A stretch of 64,000 nucleotides of DNA from Bacteroidales bacterium (GTDB lineage: Bacteria; Bacteroidota; Bacteroidia; Bacteroidales; UBA1715), in NCBI GenBank assembly GCA_024409235.1, contig JAKSUA010000002.1:66385-130384 (forward strand), written 5' to 3'. The number at the start of each line of letters is the position of its first letter. Position 1 is the first letter of the stretch. A program made the translations under genes and the position numbers. This document shows positions 26,317 through 34,040 of the stretch, one piece after another. The notes beneath the pieces were generated by a model. The model searched no databases and had not been told where the DNA came from. It saw only the letters and a list, made by a program, of their open reading frames with translations.

Positions 26317-29300
26317 GTGAGCATACATTTAGGAATAGACATTGGTTCTACAACCGCAAAAGCTGTTGTTACCCAATATGGTAAAATAATCTACTCATCG
26401 TATCAACGACATAACACACGTATAAAAGAAAGCATTCTTGCAATTTTAAACCAGATTAAGGATAACTTTCCAAACGAGAAAAAAGTAAAAATTTGTTTGA
26501 CTGGAAGTGCCGCCATGGGTATTTCTGAACAGCAAAAACTTCCTTTTGTTCAAGAAGTTATTGCAGCATCTGAAGTTATTCAGAAAAACTTCAAAAACGT
26601 AAAGACCTTAGTTGACATTGGAGGTGAAGATGCAAAAATCATTTTTTATGAAGAAGGAAAGTCTCCGGACATAAGAATGAATGGAAGTTGTGCCGGCGGA
26701 ACTGGTGCATTTATTGACCAAATTGCAACATTATTGAACATTGAGACCCAAGAACTTAACTCACTAGCAGAACAATCAACCCAAACATACACAATTGCCT
26801 CACGATGTGGAGTTTTCGCCAAAACTGACGTACAAAATCTTATAGCACGTAAAGTTCCTGTTACAGATATTGCAGCATCTTGTTTTCATGCAGTTTCTTT
26901 ACAGGTTATTAATGCTCTTTCACGGGGCATTGACATAAAACCAAACATTCTTTTCATTGGAGGTCCCCTAACCTATATTCCTGCATTACAAAACATTATG
27001 CGGAAATTAATAAATTGCAATGAGGAAGAAGCTTTTGCACCCGAGAACAGTCAACTATTTCCAGCCTGGGGAAGTGCAATAGTTGCAGAGAACCAAGATG
27101 TTGAGTTTGACATAAATGACGTTTATAAAAAGATTGAGAATTCTAATAATATAGTAACAAAGAACCGCTTGCAATCATTATTTAATAGCGAAGAAGAATT
27201 ACAAGAGTGGTTAAAAAACAGAAAAATTGTTGCTATTCCAGAAAGCAAAGAAAAAGAAAATCTAGAATCTATTGACGTTTTCCTTGGTATTGACAGTGGA
27301 TCAACCACGACAAAGGTTGTTTTGCTAGATAAAAACGGCAATTTGATTGCATCTAACTATGACACAAACAAAGGAAATCCAATTCTTGCCGTAAACACTG
27401 GATTAGAAGCGTGTTGCAAAGAATTACACTGTAATTCAATAAATATCATACGTTCTGCAGTAACTGGATATGGAGAAGATTTAATCAGAGCTGCATTCAA
27501 TATGGATGAAGGCATTGTTGAAACCATAGCTCACACAACTGCCGCTCAAAAAATTGAGCCAAATGTATCTTTTATTCTTGACATTGGAGGTCAAGATATG
27601 AAGGCCATTTTCATAAGAAACGGCCAAATCCAAAATGTTGAAATTAATGAAGCTTGTTCTTCAGGATGTGGTTCATTCATTCAGAACTTTGCCCAAACAC
27701 TAAATCATACAGCAGAATCGTTTGGAAAACTTGCATGTTATGCTCCTAACCCATGTGATTTAGGTTCGCGATGTACTGTATTCATGAACTCACAAGTAAA
27801 ACAAGCTCTTCGTGAAGGTGCTGAAACATCTGAGATAGCTGCAGGACTTGCCTACTCTGTTATAAAGAATGCTTTATTTAAGGTGTTACAAATAAAAAAT
27901 ATGGATGTACTTGGCGACAAAATACTCGTACAAGGAGGTACATTCAAAAATCCATCGATTTTCCGTGCAATGGAAAAGCTTACCGGAAAAAATATTTGTA
28001 GCTCCAACAAACCTGAACTAATGGGAGCTCTCGGAGCTGCTTATTACGCACAAACTTGTTTCAACAACAAACCATCCGAATCAACATTTATTGGTTACGA
28101 AAACCGACAGAATGCACTTTCTTACGAAACAAAACAAATAAATTGCCGAGGATGTGCAAATAATTGTAACGTAACAAAATTTACTTTTGCCAACAATGCA
28201 ATTCACTATTCCGGAAATAAGTGCGAGAAAATCTTCACCTCAAAAGGTAAACAAACAGAACGAGGAGAAAATCTATACGACTTCAAATACGATTTGCTGT
28301 TCAACCGTGACACAAACGCATTAAATGACATAAAAGGTATAAAAATCGGAATTCCAAGAATTCTTGGAATGTATGCGAACTTCCCTTTCTGGAATACATT
28401 GTTCACTCATTCTGGATTAGATGTTATCCTGTCTGACGAATCAACCACAAAAATATTTGAGAAAGGCCAAGGAACAATCATGGCAGACAATATCTGCTTT
28501 CCTGCAAAACTTGCACATGGTCACATATTAAATCTAGTAGATAAAGACGTTGATAGAATCTTCTACCCTCTTACCATTTACGAGGAAGACGAATTTAAAG
28601 AATCAAAAAACAGTTACAATTGTCCTGTAGTTTCAAGTTATTCCGAAGTTTTGGACAGTGCAATTCCAAAAGAAAAACGAAAAAACATTCCACTTGATAA
28701 ACCTATAATAACATTCAGAGATGAGAAGTTATTAAAAAAGAACTGTTGGGATTACATGAAACAATTTAACGTAAAGAAAAAAATCTTCGATGCCGCATTC
28801 GACGAAGCTTTACGTGAACAAAAACGTTACAGAGAACAATATAAAAAGAAAGGGTTTAGAATTCTTGAACGTGCAAAACAAGAAGGAAGACCTATCGTTA
28901 TGTTGGCTGCACGTCCTTACCATACAGACCAACTTGTACATCAAAAAACATCACAGATTCTCTCGGAACTTGGTGCTAGTATTGTTACCGAAGAAATTGT
29001 TACCAATATAAAAGGTTTATCACTTACCGACTATCTTCACGTTGCACAATGGAATTATCCAAACAGAATTATGCGTGCGGCACAGTGGGTTATCAACAAT
29101 GATGATTATGATATTCATTTTGTTCAGATGAACTCTTTTGGTTGCGGACCAGACAGTTTCTTATCTGATGAAATTAAAGAATACTTTGAACAAGCAAAGA
29201 AATCCTACACATTTATACGAGTTGACGAAATAAACAGCACTGGCTCAATGCGTTTAAGACTTCGTTCCCTTATTGAAACAATTCAATTAGGTGCAGGAAG

Positions 29301-30585
29301 TAAAGGCATTGGAGGAGACAAAATCATCAAAAAAACTCCACCATTCTTAGAAAGTGACAAAAAACGGCATATTATAGCGCCTTTTTTCACAAAATTTCAT
29401 TCTCCACTCATTGAATCGATTTTTGGATATCTTGGCTATGATATGGAAACGTTGCCAGTTTCCGACAAAGAATCGGTTAATATTGGACTTTCATATACAA
29501 ACAATGAGATTTGTTTTCCTGCAACATTAGTAATCGGAGACATCCTAAAAGCATTAAAATCAGGAAAATACGATTTAGACAACACCGCAGTTATTATGAC
29601 GCAAACAGGAGGACAGTGTCGTGCATCCAACTATCTGGCTCTTATTCGTAAAGCAATTCTTAACTGTGGAATAACCAACGTTCCAGTAATTTCATTTGCC
29701 ACAGGAGGTTCTCAAACCAACGAACAACCAGGTTTTGAAGTTGCATGGACTAAAGTTGTAAAATTAATTATTGCATGTGCTTTGTTCGGCGATATTCTTT
29801 CACGTATGCACTATGCCACAATTGTAAGAGAAAAAGAAAACGGAGGAACTGAAAAACTTACAAAAAGTTATCTTGACAATGCATCAGAATTAGCGCGACG
29901 AAATGATCATGTCGGCATTTTAAGATTATTATCTAATGCTGTTAAAGATTACAACAATATGGCTTTAGATAATTGCCCTCGTCCACAGGTTGGAATTGTA
30001 GGTGAAATCTATCTTAAATATAACCCATATGCAAACATGCATATCGCCGATTGGTTAGTTTCTAACGGAATTGAGCCTCGTTTCCCTGATTTAATGGACT
30101 TCTTTACTCAAGAATTCATCAATCTTAAAGTGAATACAAAGCATAACCTGCGAACAACCAGTATTGGAACAAAAATTTTTGCAGATTATCTGCAATTACG
30201 ATATGACAGATTTGAGAAGAAAGTAGAAAGAATTGCATCTAAATTCAAATACTACCGCCCAAAACATAATATACGTAAAGAAGCTGAAAACGCTGAACAA
30301 GTATTAAGTTTGGTAAATCAATTTGGTGAAGGCTGGTTGATTCCTGCTGAAATTGTCAGTTTTTCACAAGAAGGAATAAACAATGTTGTCAGCGTGCAGC
30401 CTTTTGGATGTATTGCCAACCACATAATTTCAAAAGGTATTGAAAAACGAATCAAAACCTTATATCCTAAAACAAGCTTATTATTTCTTGACTTCGACGG
30501 AGGAACGAGTGAAGTAAACATTCAAAACCGACTTCATTTCCTTGCTCAAAATGCGAAAAACGAATTTCAAGAACAAAATTCATAA
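26317..30585 (+). CDS. 2-hydroxyacyl-CoA dehydratase activase-type protein (double BadF/BadG ATPase plus DUF2229/HgdB-like region)
   Basis: Very large cytoplasmic iron-sulfur ATPase (1422 residues from GTG 26317). It has two tandem ASKHA-type activase domains. The first opens GIDIGSTTAKAVV and has cluster cysteines in NGSCAGGTGAF and SRCGVFAKTDV. The second opens GIDSGSTTTKVVLL and has cysteines in NEACSSGCGSF and SRCTVFMNSQV. A CRGCANNC cysteine motif follows (about 28141-28165), then a C-terminal half resembling DUF2229 and HgdB-type dehydratase subunits. Known activases pump an electron into a dehydratase using ATP; the substrate of this fused form is not established. The GTG start is chosen because the earlier TTG is inside the -7 box. 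It is monocistronic with a perfect terminator. Confidence 0.88.
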   Translation: MSIHLGIDIGSTTAKAVVTQYGKIIYSSYQRHNTRIKESILAILNQIKDNFPNEKKVKICLTGSAAMGISEQQKLPFVQEVIAASEVIQKNFKNVKTLVDIGGEDAKIIFYEEGKSPDIRMNGSCAGGTGAFIDQIATLLNIETQELNSLAEQSTQTYTIASRCGVFAKTDVQNLIARKVPVTDIAASCFHAVSLQVINALSRGIDIKPNILFIGGPLTYIPALQNIMRKLINCNEEEAFAPENSQLFPAWGSAIVAENQDVEFDINDVYKKIENSNNIVTKNRLQSLFNSEEELQEWLKNRKIVAIPESKEKENLESIDVFLGIDSGSTTTKVVLLDKNGNLIASNYDTNKGNPILAVNTGLEACCKELHCNSINIIRSAVTGYGEDLIRAAFNMDEGIVETIAHTTAAQKIEPNVSFILDIGGQDMKAIFIRNGQIQNVEINEACSSGCGSFIQNFAQTLNHTAESFGKLACYAPNPCDLGSRCTVFMNSQVKQALREGAETSEIAAGLAYSVIKNALFKVLQIKNMDVLGDKILVQGGTFKNPSIFRAMEKLTGKNICSSNKPELMGALGAAYYAQTCFNNKPSESTFIGYENRQNALSYETKQINCRGCANNCNVTKFTFANNAIHYSGNKCEKIFTSKGKQTERGENLYDFKYDLLFNRDTNALNDIKGIKIGIPRILGMYANFPFWNTLFTHSGLDVILSDESTTKIFEKGQGTIMADNICFPAKLAHGHILNLVDKDVDRIFYPLTIYEEDEFKESKNSYNCPVVSSYSEVLDSAIPKEKRKNIPLDKPIITFRDEKLLKKNCWDYMKQFNVKKKIFDAAFDEALREQKRYREQYKKKGFRILERAKQEGRPIVMLAARPYHTDQLVHQKTSQILSELGASIVTEEIVTNIKGLSLTDYLHVAQWNYPNRIMRAAQWVINNDDYDIHFVQMNSFGCGPDSFLSDEIKEYFEQAKKSYTFIRVDEINSTGSMRLRLRSLIETIQLGAGSKGIGGDKIIKKTPPFLESDKKRHIIAPFFTKFHSPLIESIFGYLGYDMETLPVSDKESVNIGLSYTNNEICFPATLVIGDILKALKSGKYDLDNTAVIMTQTGGQCRASNYLALIRKAILNCGITNVPVISFATGGSQTNEQPGFEVAWTKVVKLIIACALFGDILSRMHYATIVREKENGGTEKLTKSYLDNASELARRNDHVGILRLLSNAVKDYNNMALDNCPRPQVGIVGEIYLKYNPYANMHIADWLVSNGIEPRFPDLMDFFTQEFINLKVNTKHNLRTTSIGTKIFADYLQLRYDRFEKKVERIASKFKYYRPKHNIRKEAENAEQVLSLVNQFGEGWLIPAEIVSFSQEGINNVVSVQPFGCIANHIISKGIEKRIKTLYPKTSLLFLDFDGGTSEVNIQNRLHFLAQNAKNEFQEQNS

Positions 30586-30621
30586 AAAAAAGATGTTGCA
30601 AAATTGCAACATCTTTTTTTT
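30584..30621. terminator. Perfect bidirectional terminator after the activase gene
   Basis: A-run plus GATGTTGCAA, AA loop, TTGCAACATC plus T-run, with no mismatches. It serves the plus-strand activase gene and would equally serve a minus-strand gene ending at 30622, where a relic of a prfA 3' end lies. Confidence 0.92.
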
Positions 30622-30664
30622 CTAAATCTCTCCTGCTTTCAATCGTTCTGCGTTTTCTGCAATC
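30622..30664 (-). pseudogene. prfA: Relic of a prfA 3' end (last 13 codons and stop)
   Basis: On the minus strand this encodes [14 protein letters not shown] followed by a stop, matching the end of the intact PrfA encoded at 34041 ([15 protein letters not shown]). Over 39 nt (30622-30660 against 34041-34079), 33 positions agree, and all six differences fall at third codon positions. The frame closes with a TGA a short way upstream, so only a gene end remains. It sits directly before the terminator at 30584-30621, as a real gene end would. I infer that this is the displaced original 3' end of prfA, left by insertion of the arsenic gene cluster. Confidence 0.75.
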
Positions 30665-30782
30665 AATAAAAAACTATAAAGAAACACCAAGTTACAGTAA
30701 TGACATCATCTGCAATGTAAACAACGACATCACCATTGAAAGCTTTGTTGCAATTTGCCACACTATTAGTTTTATATGGTAA

Positions 30783-31751
30783 TTACAGAACAATATTATA
30801 GAAGAATCCAAGAAGTATTATAAACAATGCTATTATTCCAAAAAATAGGCAAATCAGCCGAATAGACATCACTTTTTTCAACAACGTTGCTTCTGGTAGC
30901 GAAAGACCAACAACAGCCATCATGAAAGCAAGAGCAGTTCCTATGCTTACACCTTTGGCAACAAAAACCTCAACAACGGGAACTATCCCTGCTGCATTTG
31001 CATACATTGGAACAGCACAAATTACAGCCAATGGAACAGCATACCATGTATCAGAAGACAAATAAGTTTCAAAGAATCCTTCGGGAACATAACCGTGCAT
31101 ACACGCCCCTATGCCAATACCTATAATCACATAAACAATAACACCCTTTACTATATTCCACGAATCACGAACAATAAATGGCATTCGTTGCATAAACGAC
31201 AGCTTCTCATGTTCCCATTGTGCGTTTTCACCAATAGATTGCTTTTGTATTTCCAATACCCATGGAGACAACAAACGTTCTAGTTTTAATTTACCTAGTA
31301 TATAACCTCCAAACATACCGAGCAAAACGCCACTTATTATATAAACCAATGTTACATTTAGTCCAAATACACCTAAAAACATTGCAACAGCAACTTCGTT
31401 AACCAATGGAGATGTTATTAAAAACGAAAAAGTTACACCTAAAGGTATACCACCTTTCACAAATCCTATAAAAAGTGGAATGGAAGAACATGAGCAAAAA
31501 GGCGTTATAGCCCCAAACAACGAAGCTAACAGATATTGCGTTCCATACAGTTTCTTGTTTGTAAGAAAATTACGAAGACGTTCTATCGGAAAATATGCAT
31601 TCACAAATCCCATAACTATACTGATAACAAAAAGTAACAGTAAAATTTTAAGTGAATCATATACAAAAAAACTTAAAGCTTCTCCTATACGAGAATATAA
31701 CTCTATTCCAACGACATCATACACGAGCCAATTTGCAAAATTTTCTAACAT
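30783..31751 (-). CDS. arsP: Permease of the ArsP/DUF318 family (putative organoarsenical efflux)
   Basis: Inner-membrane permease (322 residues, about 8-10 helices) of the family that includes ArsP, an exporter of trivalent organoarsenicals in Campylobacter. The diagnostic cysteine motif lies in FGAITPFCSCSSIPLFIGFVKG near residues 80-100, followed by the family segment TSPLVNEVAVAMFLGVFG. It is the last gene of the arsenic operon, 7 nt after arsC. The arsenical role is inferred from the family and from the arsR-arsE-arsF-arsG-arsC neighbours; some relatives have other or unknown substrates. Confidence 0.82.
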   Translation of the reverse strand: MLENFANWLVYDVVGIELYSRIGEALSFFVYDSLKILLLLFVISIVMGFVNAYFPIERLRNFLTNKKLYGTQYLLASLFGAITPFCSCSSIPLFIGFVKGGIPLGVTFSFLITSPLVNEVAVAMFLGVFGLNVTLVYIISGVLLGMFGGYILGKLKLERLLSPWVLEIQKQSIGENAQWEHEKLSFMQRMPFIVRDSWNIVKGVIVYVIIGIGIGACMHGYVPEGFFETYLSSDTWYAVPLAVICAVPMYANAAGIVPVVEVFVAKGVSIGTALAFMMAVVGLSLPEATLLKKVMSIRLICLFFGIIALFIILLGFFYNIVL

Positions 31752-31758
31752 ATCATTT

Positions 31759-32184
31759 CTATAAAAAAAACTGTAATTCTTTCTTATACCAATCTGTTAT
31801 ATCCGTAATGATTCTATCTCGAACACTGCGGAATTGTTGAATCTGTTCTTCTGTTGTACCAACAAAAGCATCAGGATCTTCAAAACCTATATGTAATTGC
31901 TGTTTTACCTTACCTCTAAAAATCGGACAAGATTCTTTTGCTGAACCACAAACAGTCAAAACATAATCCCATGATTGATCGAGATATTGATTCACCGATT
32001 TTGGATAATGAGACGATATATCTATACCTATCTCTTTCATAACTGATATTGCAAGCGGATGAACTGCTTCCGCCGGTTTTACACCTGCAGAACAAACTTC
32101 AAATAAAGGATTCAAATGTTTCAAAACACCCTGCACCATTTGACTTCGACAACGGTTTCCCGTACATAAAACTAAAATTCTCAT
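31759..32184 (-). CDS. arsC: Arsenate reductase, low-molecular-weight phosphatase type
   Basis: Cytoplasmic enzyme (141 residues) reducing arsenate to arsenite with thioredoxin as reductant. The phosphatase-like P-loop CTGNRCR (C-x5-R) is at residues 7-13. The two redox cysteines are in VCGSAKESCP, the C-x6-C spacing of the S. aureus pI258 group, and the general acid is in DPDAF. All catalytic residues of the family are therefore present. It overlaps arsG by 4 nt and precedes the permease by 7 nt in the arsenic operon. Confidence 0.92.
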   Translation of the reverse strand: MRILVLCTGNRCRSQMVQGVLKHLNPLFEVCSAGVKPAEAVHPLAISVMKEIGIDISSHYPKSVNQYLDQSWDYVLTVCGSAKESCPIFRGKVKQQLHIGFEDPDAFVGTTEEQIQQFRSVRDRIITDITDWYKKELQFFL

Positions 32185-32888
32185 ACTATCAACATTATGG
32201 TATAATACAATCCAACTATCATAAAAATTAGCGAAACTACAGAATTAAGCCATTTCTGAAATTTCTGTACATTTCCAACCCAAGAAGAAAGATTTGTCAC
32301 ACAAAAAGCTAAAATCCATGCAACAATTAAAACTGGAAGTGCAGTAGCTATTGCAAAAAATATCGGCAAGAAATATCCTGTTTCAGTTCCTACCGACAAT
32401 GGGATCAACATGCCGAAATAAAACATCGCACTTGTAGGACAAAATGCCATTGCAAAAAAGAACCCCAGCAAAAAAGAGCCTGCAACTCCATGAAAACGGC
32501 TATCCACAACATTTCCTGAAAAGCCAAACTTAGGTAAATGCAACAAATGCCCAAACAACATAAACAATCCAATGAGAATAAGTATAGGACCTATAACATA
32601 TTCACCGATAACATGTATTGCATTTTGTAGACCAAAAATTTCTCCTCCTTTTTTTAGAACATAAATGAGCAAAACACCTAAACAAGTATAGGCAACAATT
32701 CTTCCCAAACAATAACATATTCCTTTATTAAATACAGCATTTTTATCTACATCCTTACAAATAAAACTAACAGCCGTTATGTTTGTAAACAAAGGACATG
32801 GACTAATTGCCGTAAGCAACCCTAACACGATTGCCGTCAACACAGGAACTGTACTACTATATAAAAGTGTATGTAAATATTCTATCAT
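32181..32888 (-). CDS. arsG: ArsG-type aromatic arsenical efflux permease (DsbD/TauE-like membrane protein)
   Basis: Inner-membrane protein (235 residues, about six to seven helices) related to the DsbD/CcdA transmembrane domain. Signature parts are GLLTAISPCPLFTNITAVSFICKDV near the N-terminus and GFFFAMAFCPTSAMFYFGMLIPL in the middle, each with a Cys-Pro pair typical of this fold. Position between an ArsF-like thioredoxin protein and ArsC matches the arsEFG unit described in Shewanella for nitro-phenylarsenate reduction and efflux of aminobenzylarsenicals. It overlaps arsF and arsC by 4 nt each. The substrate is inferred from context. Confidence 0.8.
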   Translation of the reverse strand: MIEYLHTLLYSSTVPVLTAIVLGLLTAISPCPLFTNITAVSFICKDVDKNAVFNKGICYCLGRIVAYTCLGVLLIYVLKKGGEIFGLQNAIHVIGEYVIGPILILIGLFMLFGHLLHLPKFGFSGNVVDSRFHGVAGSFLLGFFFAMAFCPTSAMFYFGMLIPLSVGTETGYFLPIFFAIATALPVLIVAWILAFCVTNLSSWVGNVQKFQKWLNSVVSLIFMIVGLYYTIMLIV

Positions 32889-33262
32889 TGCTGTATAGAC
32901 TCAATCTCAAGTTTTAACAATCTCTTAAACTCTTCGGGTTGACTTTTAGCATAACGAAACGCCAACTGTGTAATATCCTTACGAACATCACCATTTATTA
33001 TAAACAATGTAGACCAGGCAACCTTATATTCTTGTGCAATGCTATTTCCTTCTTCTGTAGAAAAATCAATAGCTTCAAAACGAACATGTCCCTTCGTCTG
33101 CTTATCAGCACCTATTTCTTGTACAGCTTCTTTTGCATACTTTTCTATGCTCAAACAAGTTACACATCTTTGTTTACCATGAAAATAAACAACATCAACA
33201 TTTTGACCGTATCCTAAAAGATACAAACACAAAAAACTTAACAAAGACAATAGTTTCTTCAT
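32885..33262 (-). CDS. arsF: ArsF-type exported thioredoxin-like protein
   Basis: The 125-residue protein has a Sec signal peptide (MKKLLSLLSFLCLYLLGYGQ), then a thioredoxin-like fold with the redox pair CVTC in YFHGKQRCVTCLSIEKYA. The C-terminal VAWSTLFIINGD segment is in the place of the fold's cis-proline strand. ArsF proteins are proposed with ArsE to reduce nitro groups of aromatic arsenicals. The location of this one would be periplasmic. It follows arsE by 6 nt and overlaps arsG by 4 nt. Family naming rests on gene order and motif and remains a prediction. Confidence 0.8.
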   Translation of the reverse strand: MKKLLSLLSFLCLYLLGYGQNVDVVYFHGKQRCVTCLSIEKYAKEAVQEIGADKQTKGHVRFEAIDFSTEEGNSIAQEYKVAWSTLFIINGDVRKDITQLAFRYAKSQPEEFKRLLKLEIESIQQ

Positions 33263-33268
33263 ATTCTT

Positions 33269-33499
33269 TTACTTTAATAGTTCAACCAATTCTTTTTCTG
33301 TTTTAACCCCACGAGCAACAACTTGTTCATCTACAACAAGAGCAGGAAGCGACATAACATTATACCGCATAACCTCTTCTATATCAGTAACACGAGCAAC
33401 TGACATATCCAAAGATTGTTCACTTACTACTTTTTCCACCAAATCTGCAAATTTGCTATTACAAGCACATCCGCTAATCAATACTTTTACTTTTTTCAT
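33269..33499 (-). CDS. arsE: ArsE-type small thioredoxin-fold protein
   Basis: Small cytoplasmic protein of 76 residues with a thioredoxin/glutaredoxin-like fold (redox-active disulfide type). It begins KVLISGCACNSKFADLVEKV, giving a CxC pair instead of CxxC, and has the cis-proline segment VMSLPALVVDEQVV. It is the first gene after arsR, separated by 84 nt that contain a third copy of the operator repeat. Its partners are ArsF and ArsG in the same operon. A generic thioredoxin role in recycling ArsC is an alternative. Confidence 0.8.
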   Translation of the reverse strand: MKKVKVLISGCACNSKFADLVEKVVSEQSLDMSVARVTDIEEVMRYNVMSLPALVVDEQVVARGVKTEKELVELLK

Positions 33500-33519
33500 A
33501 ATATATATTCATTTGTTAG

Positions 33520-33541
33520 TAATTCGTAAAACAACGAACAA
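33520..33541. promoter_or_regulatory. Operator-like repeat O3 between arsR and arsE
   Basis: AATTCG, eight-nt spacer TAAAACAA, CGAACAA: the same TTCG-N8-CGAA geometry as the two sites upstream of arsR. It lies in the 84-nt gap between arsR and arsE and could tune expression of the distal genes. Confidence 0.6.
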
Positions 33542-33583
33542 TAAAACTAAATAAAAACCCTCAAAAACAAGGGTTCTTAAAAA

Positions 33584-33913
33584 TCATTCACAACAAGAGT
33601 CTTTCTTATCACATAAATTCAAGGCAAAGAAATCAGAAAACAGCTGTTTCGCATATTCCCAATTTTCACGATTTATACAATACTTAACTTTTGGAGCTTC
33701 TATTTCACCTTGAATAAGTCCTGCTTCTTTTAAAGCAGACAAATGCTGACTTACCGTTGCTTTAGCTATAGGTAGCTCTTCGTGAATGTCACCAAAATAA
33801 CAAGTTTCTTGACTCGCCAAAAATTTCATAATAGCTATACGTGCAGGATGTCCTAACGCTTTCGCCATACGAGCCAATGTTTCTGTTTTTATGCAATAAT
33901 TCTTTTCAGCCAT
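33584..33913 (-). CDS. arsR: ArsR/SmtB family metalloid-responsive repressor
   Basis: Winged-helix DNA-binding repressor (109 residues) that leaves the operator when it binds arsenite. The helix-turn-helix is in [22 protein letters not shown] near residues 47-68, followed by the wing ([17 protein letters not shown]). Candidate metalloid cysteines are Cys7, Cys37 (ETCYFGDI), Cys80 and a C-terminal cluster, CDKKDSCCE. The CVCDLC sequence of plasmid ArsR is absent, so the sensing site must be a different arrangement. It heads the arsenic operon, and two operator-like repeats lie upstream, one on the -7 box. Confidence 0.92.
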   Translation of the reverse strand: MAEKNYCIKTETLARMAKALGHPARIAIMKFLASQETCYFGDIHEELPIAKATVSQHLSALKEAGLIQGEIEAPKVKYCINRENWEYAKQLFSDFFALNLCDKKDSCCE

Positions 33914-33926
33914 ACCATTTTATTTT

Positions 33927-33948
33927 CTGTTCGCAAACATACGAACAG
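33927..33948. promoter_or_regulatory. Operator-like repeat O1 overlapping the arsR -7 box
   Basis: CTGTTCG, eight-nt spacer, CGAACAG: perfect 7-bp arms. The spacer read on the minus strand is TATGTTTG, exactly the -7 element. A repressor bound here would block the promoter. Confidence 0.75.
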
Positions 33949-33964
33949 TTTTCACAAAAACAAA
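33934..33964 (-). promoter_or_regulatory. arsR: arsR promoter (-33 TTTG, 19-nt spacer, -7 TATGTTTG)
   Basis: On the minus strand TTTG (33961-33964) is followed after 19 nt by TATGTTTG (33934-33941). This is a full match to the Bacteroidota consensus in both boxes and in spacing. The ATG at 33913 follows after a short leader. Confidence 0.75.
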
Positions 33965-33977
33965 ATTTTTTGTAACA

Positions 33978-33999
33978 TTATTCGCAAAACAACGAACAA
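33978..33999. promoter_or_regulatory. Operator-like repeat O2 upstream of the arsR -33 box
   Basis: TTATTCG, eight-nt spacer CAAAACAA, CGAACAA: arms match with one mismatch and keep the TTCG-N8-CGAA spacing. It lies about 14 nt upstream of the -33 box and about 50 nt from O1, roughly five helical turns. Confidence 0.6.
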
Positions 34000-34007
34000 T
34001 ATTACAA

Positions 34008-34034
34008 TAAAAAAAGACCAGCAAACGCCAGTCT
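34008..34034 (-). terminator. Terminator of prfA
   Basis: The minus-strand RNA reads AGACTGGC, GTTT loop, GCTGGTCT, then a T-run. All eight stem positions pair if G-U pairs are allowed. It lies directly after the prfA stop. Confidence 0.7.
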
Positions 34035-34040
34035 CTTCTA

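Noticed and set aside
30665-30782. A longer prfA duplicate or a small gene upstream of the relic
   Set aside because: In the relic's frame a TGA closes it about a dozen codons before the homology begins, and the translation before the last 13 codons does not match PrfA.
32181-32888. Cytochrome c biogenesis (CcdA/DsbD) identity for the ArsG-like protein
   Set aside because: The fold is related, but the position between ArsF-like and ArsC genes under ArsR control favours the arsenical permease reading.
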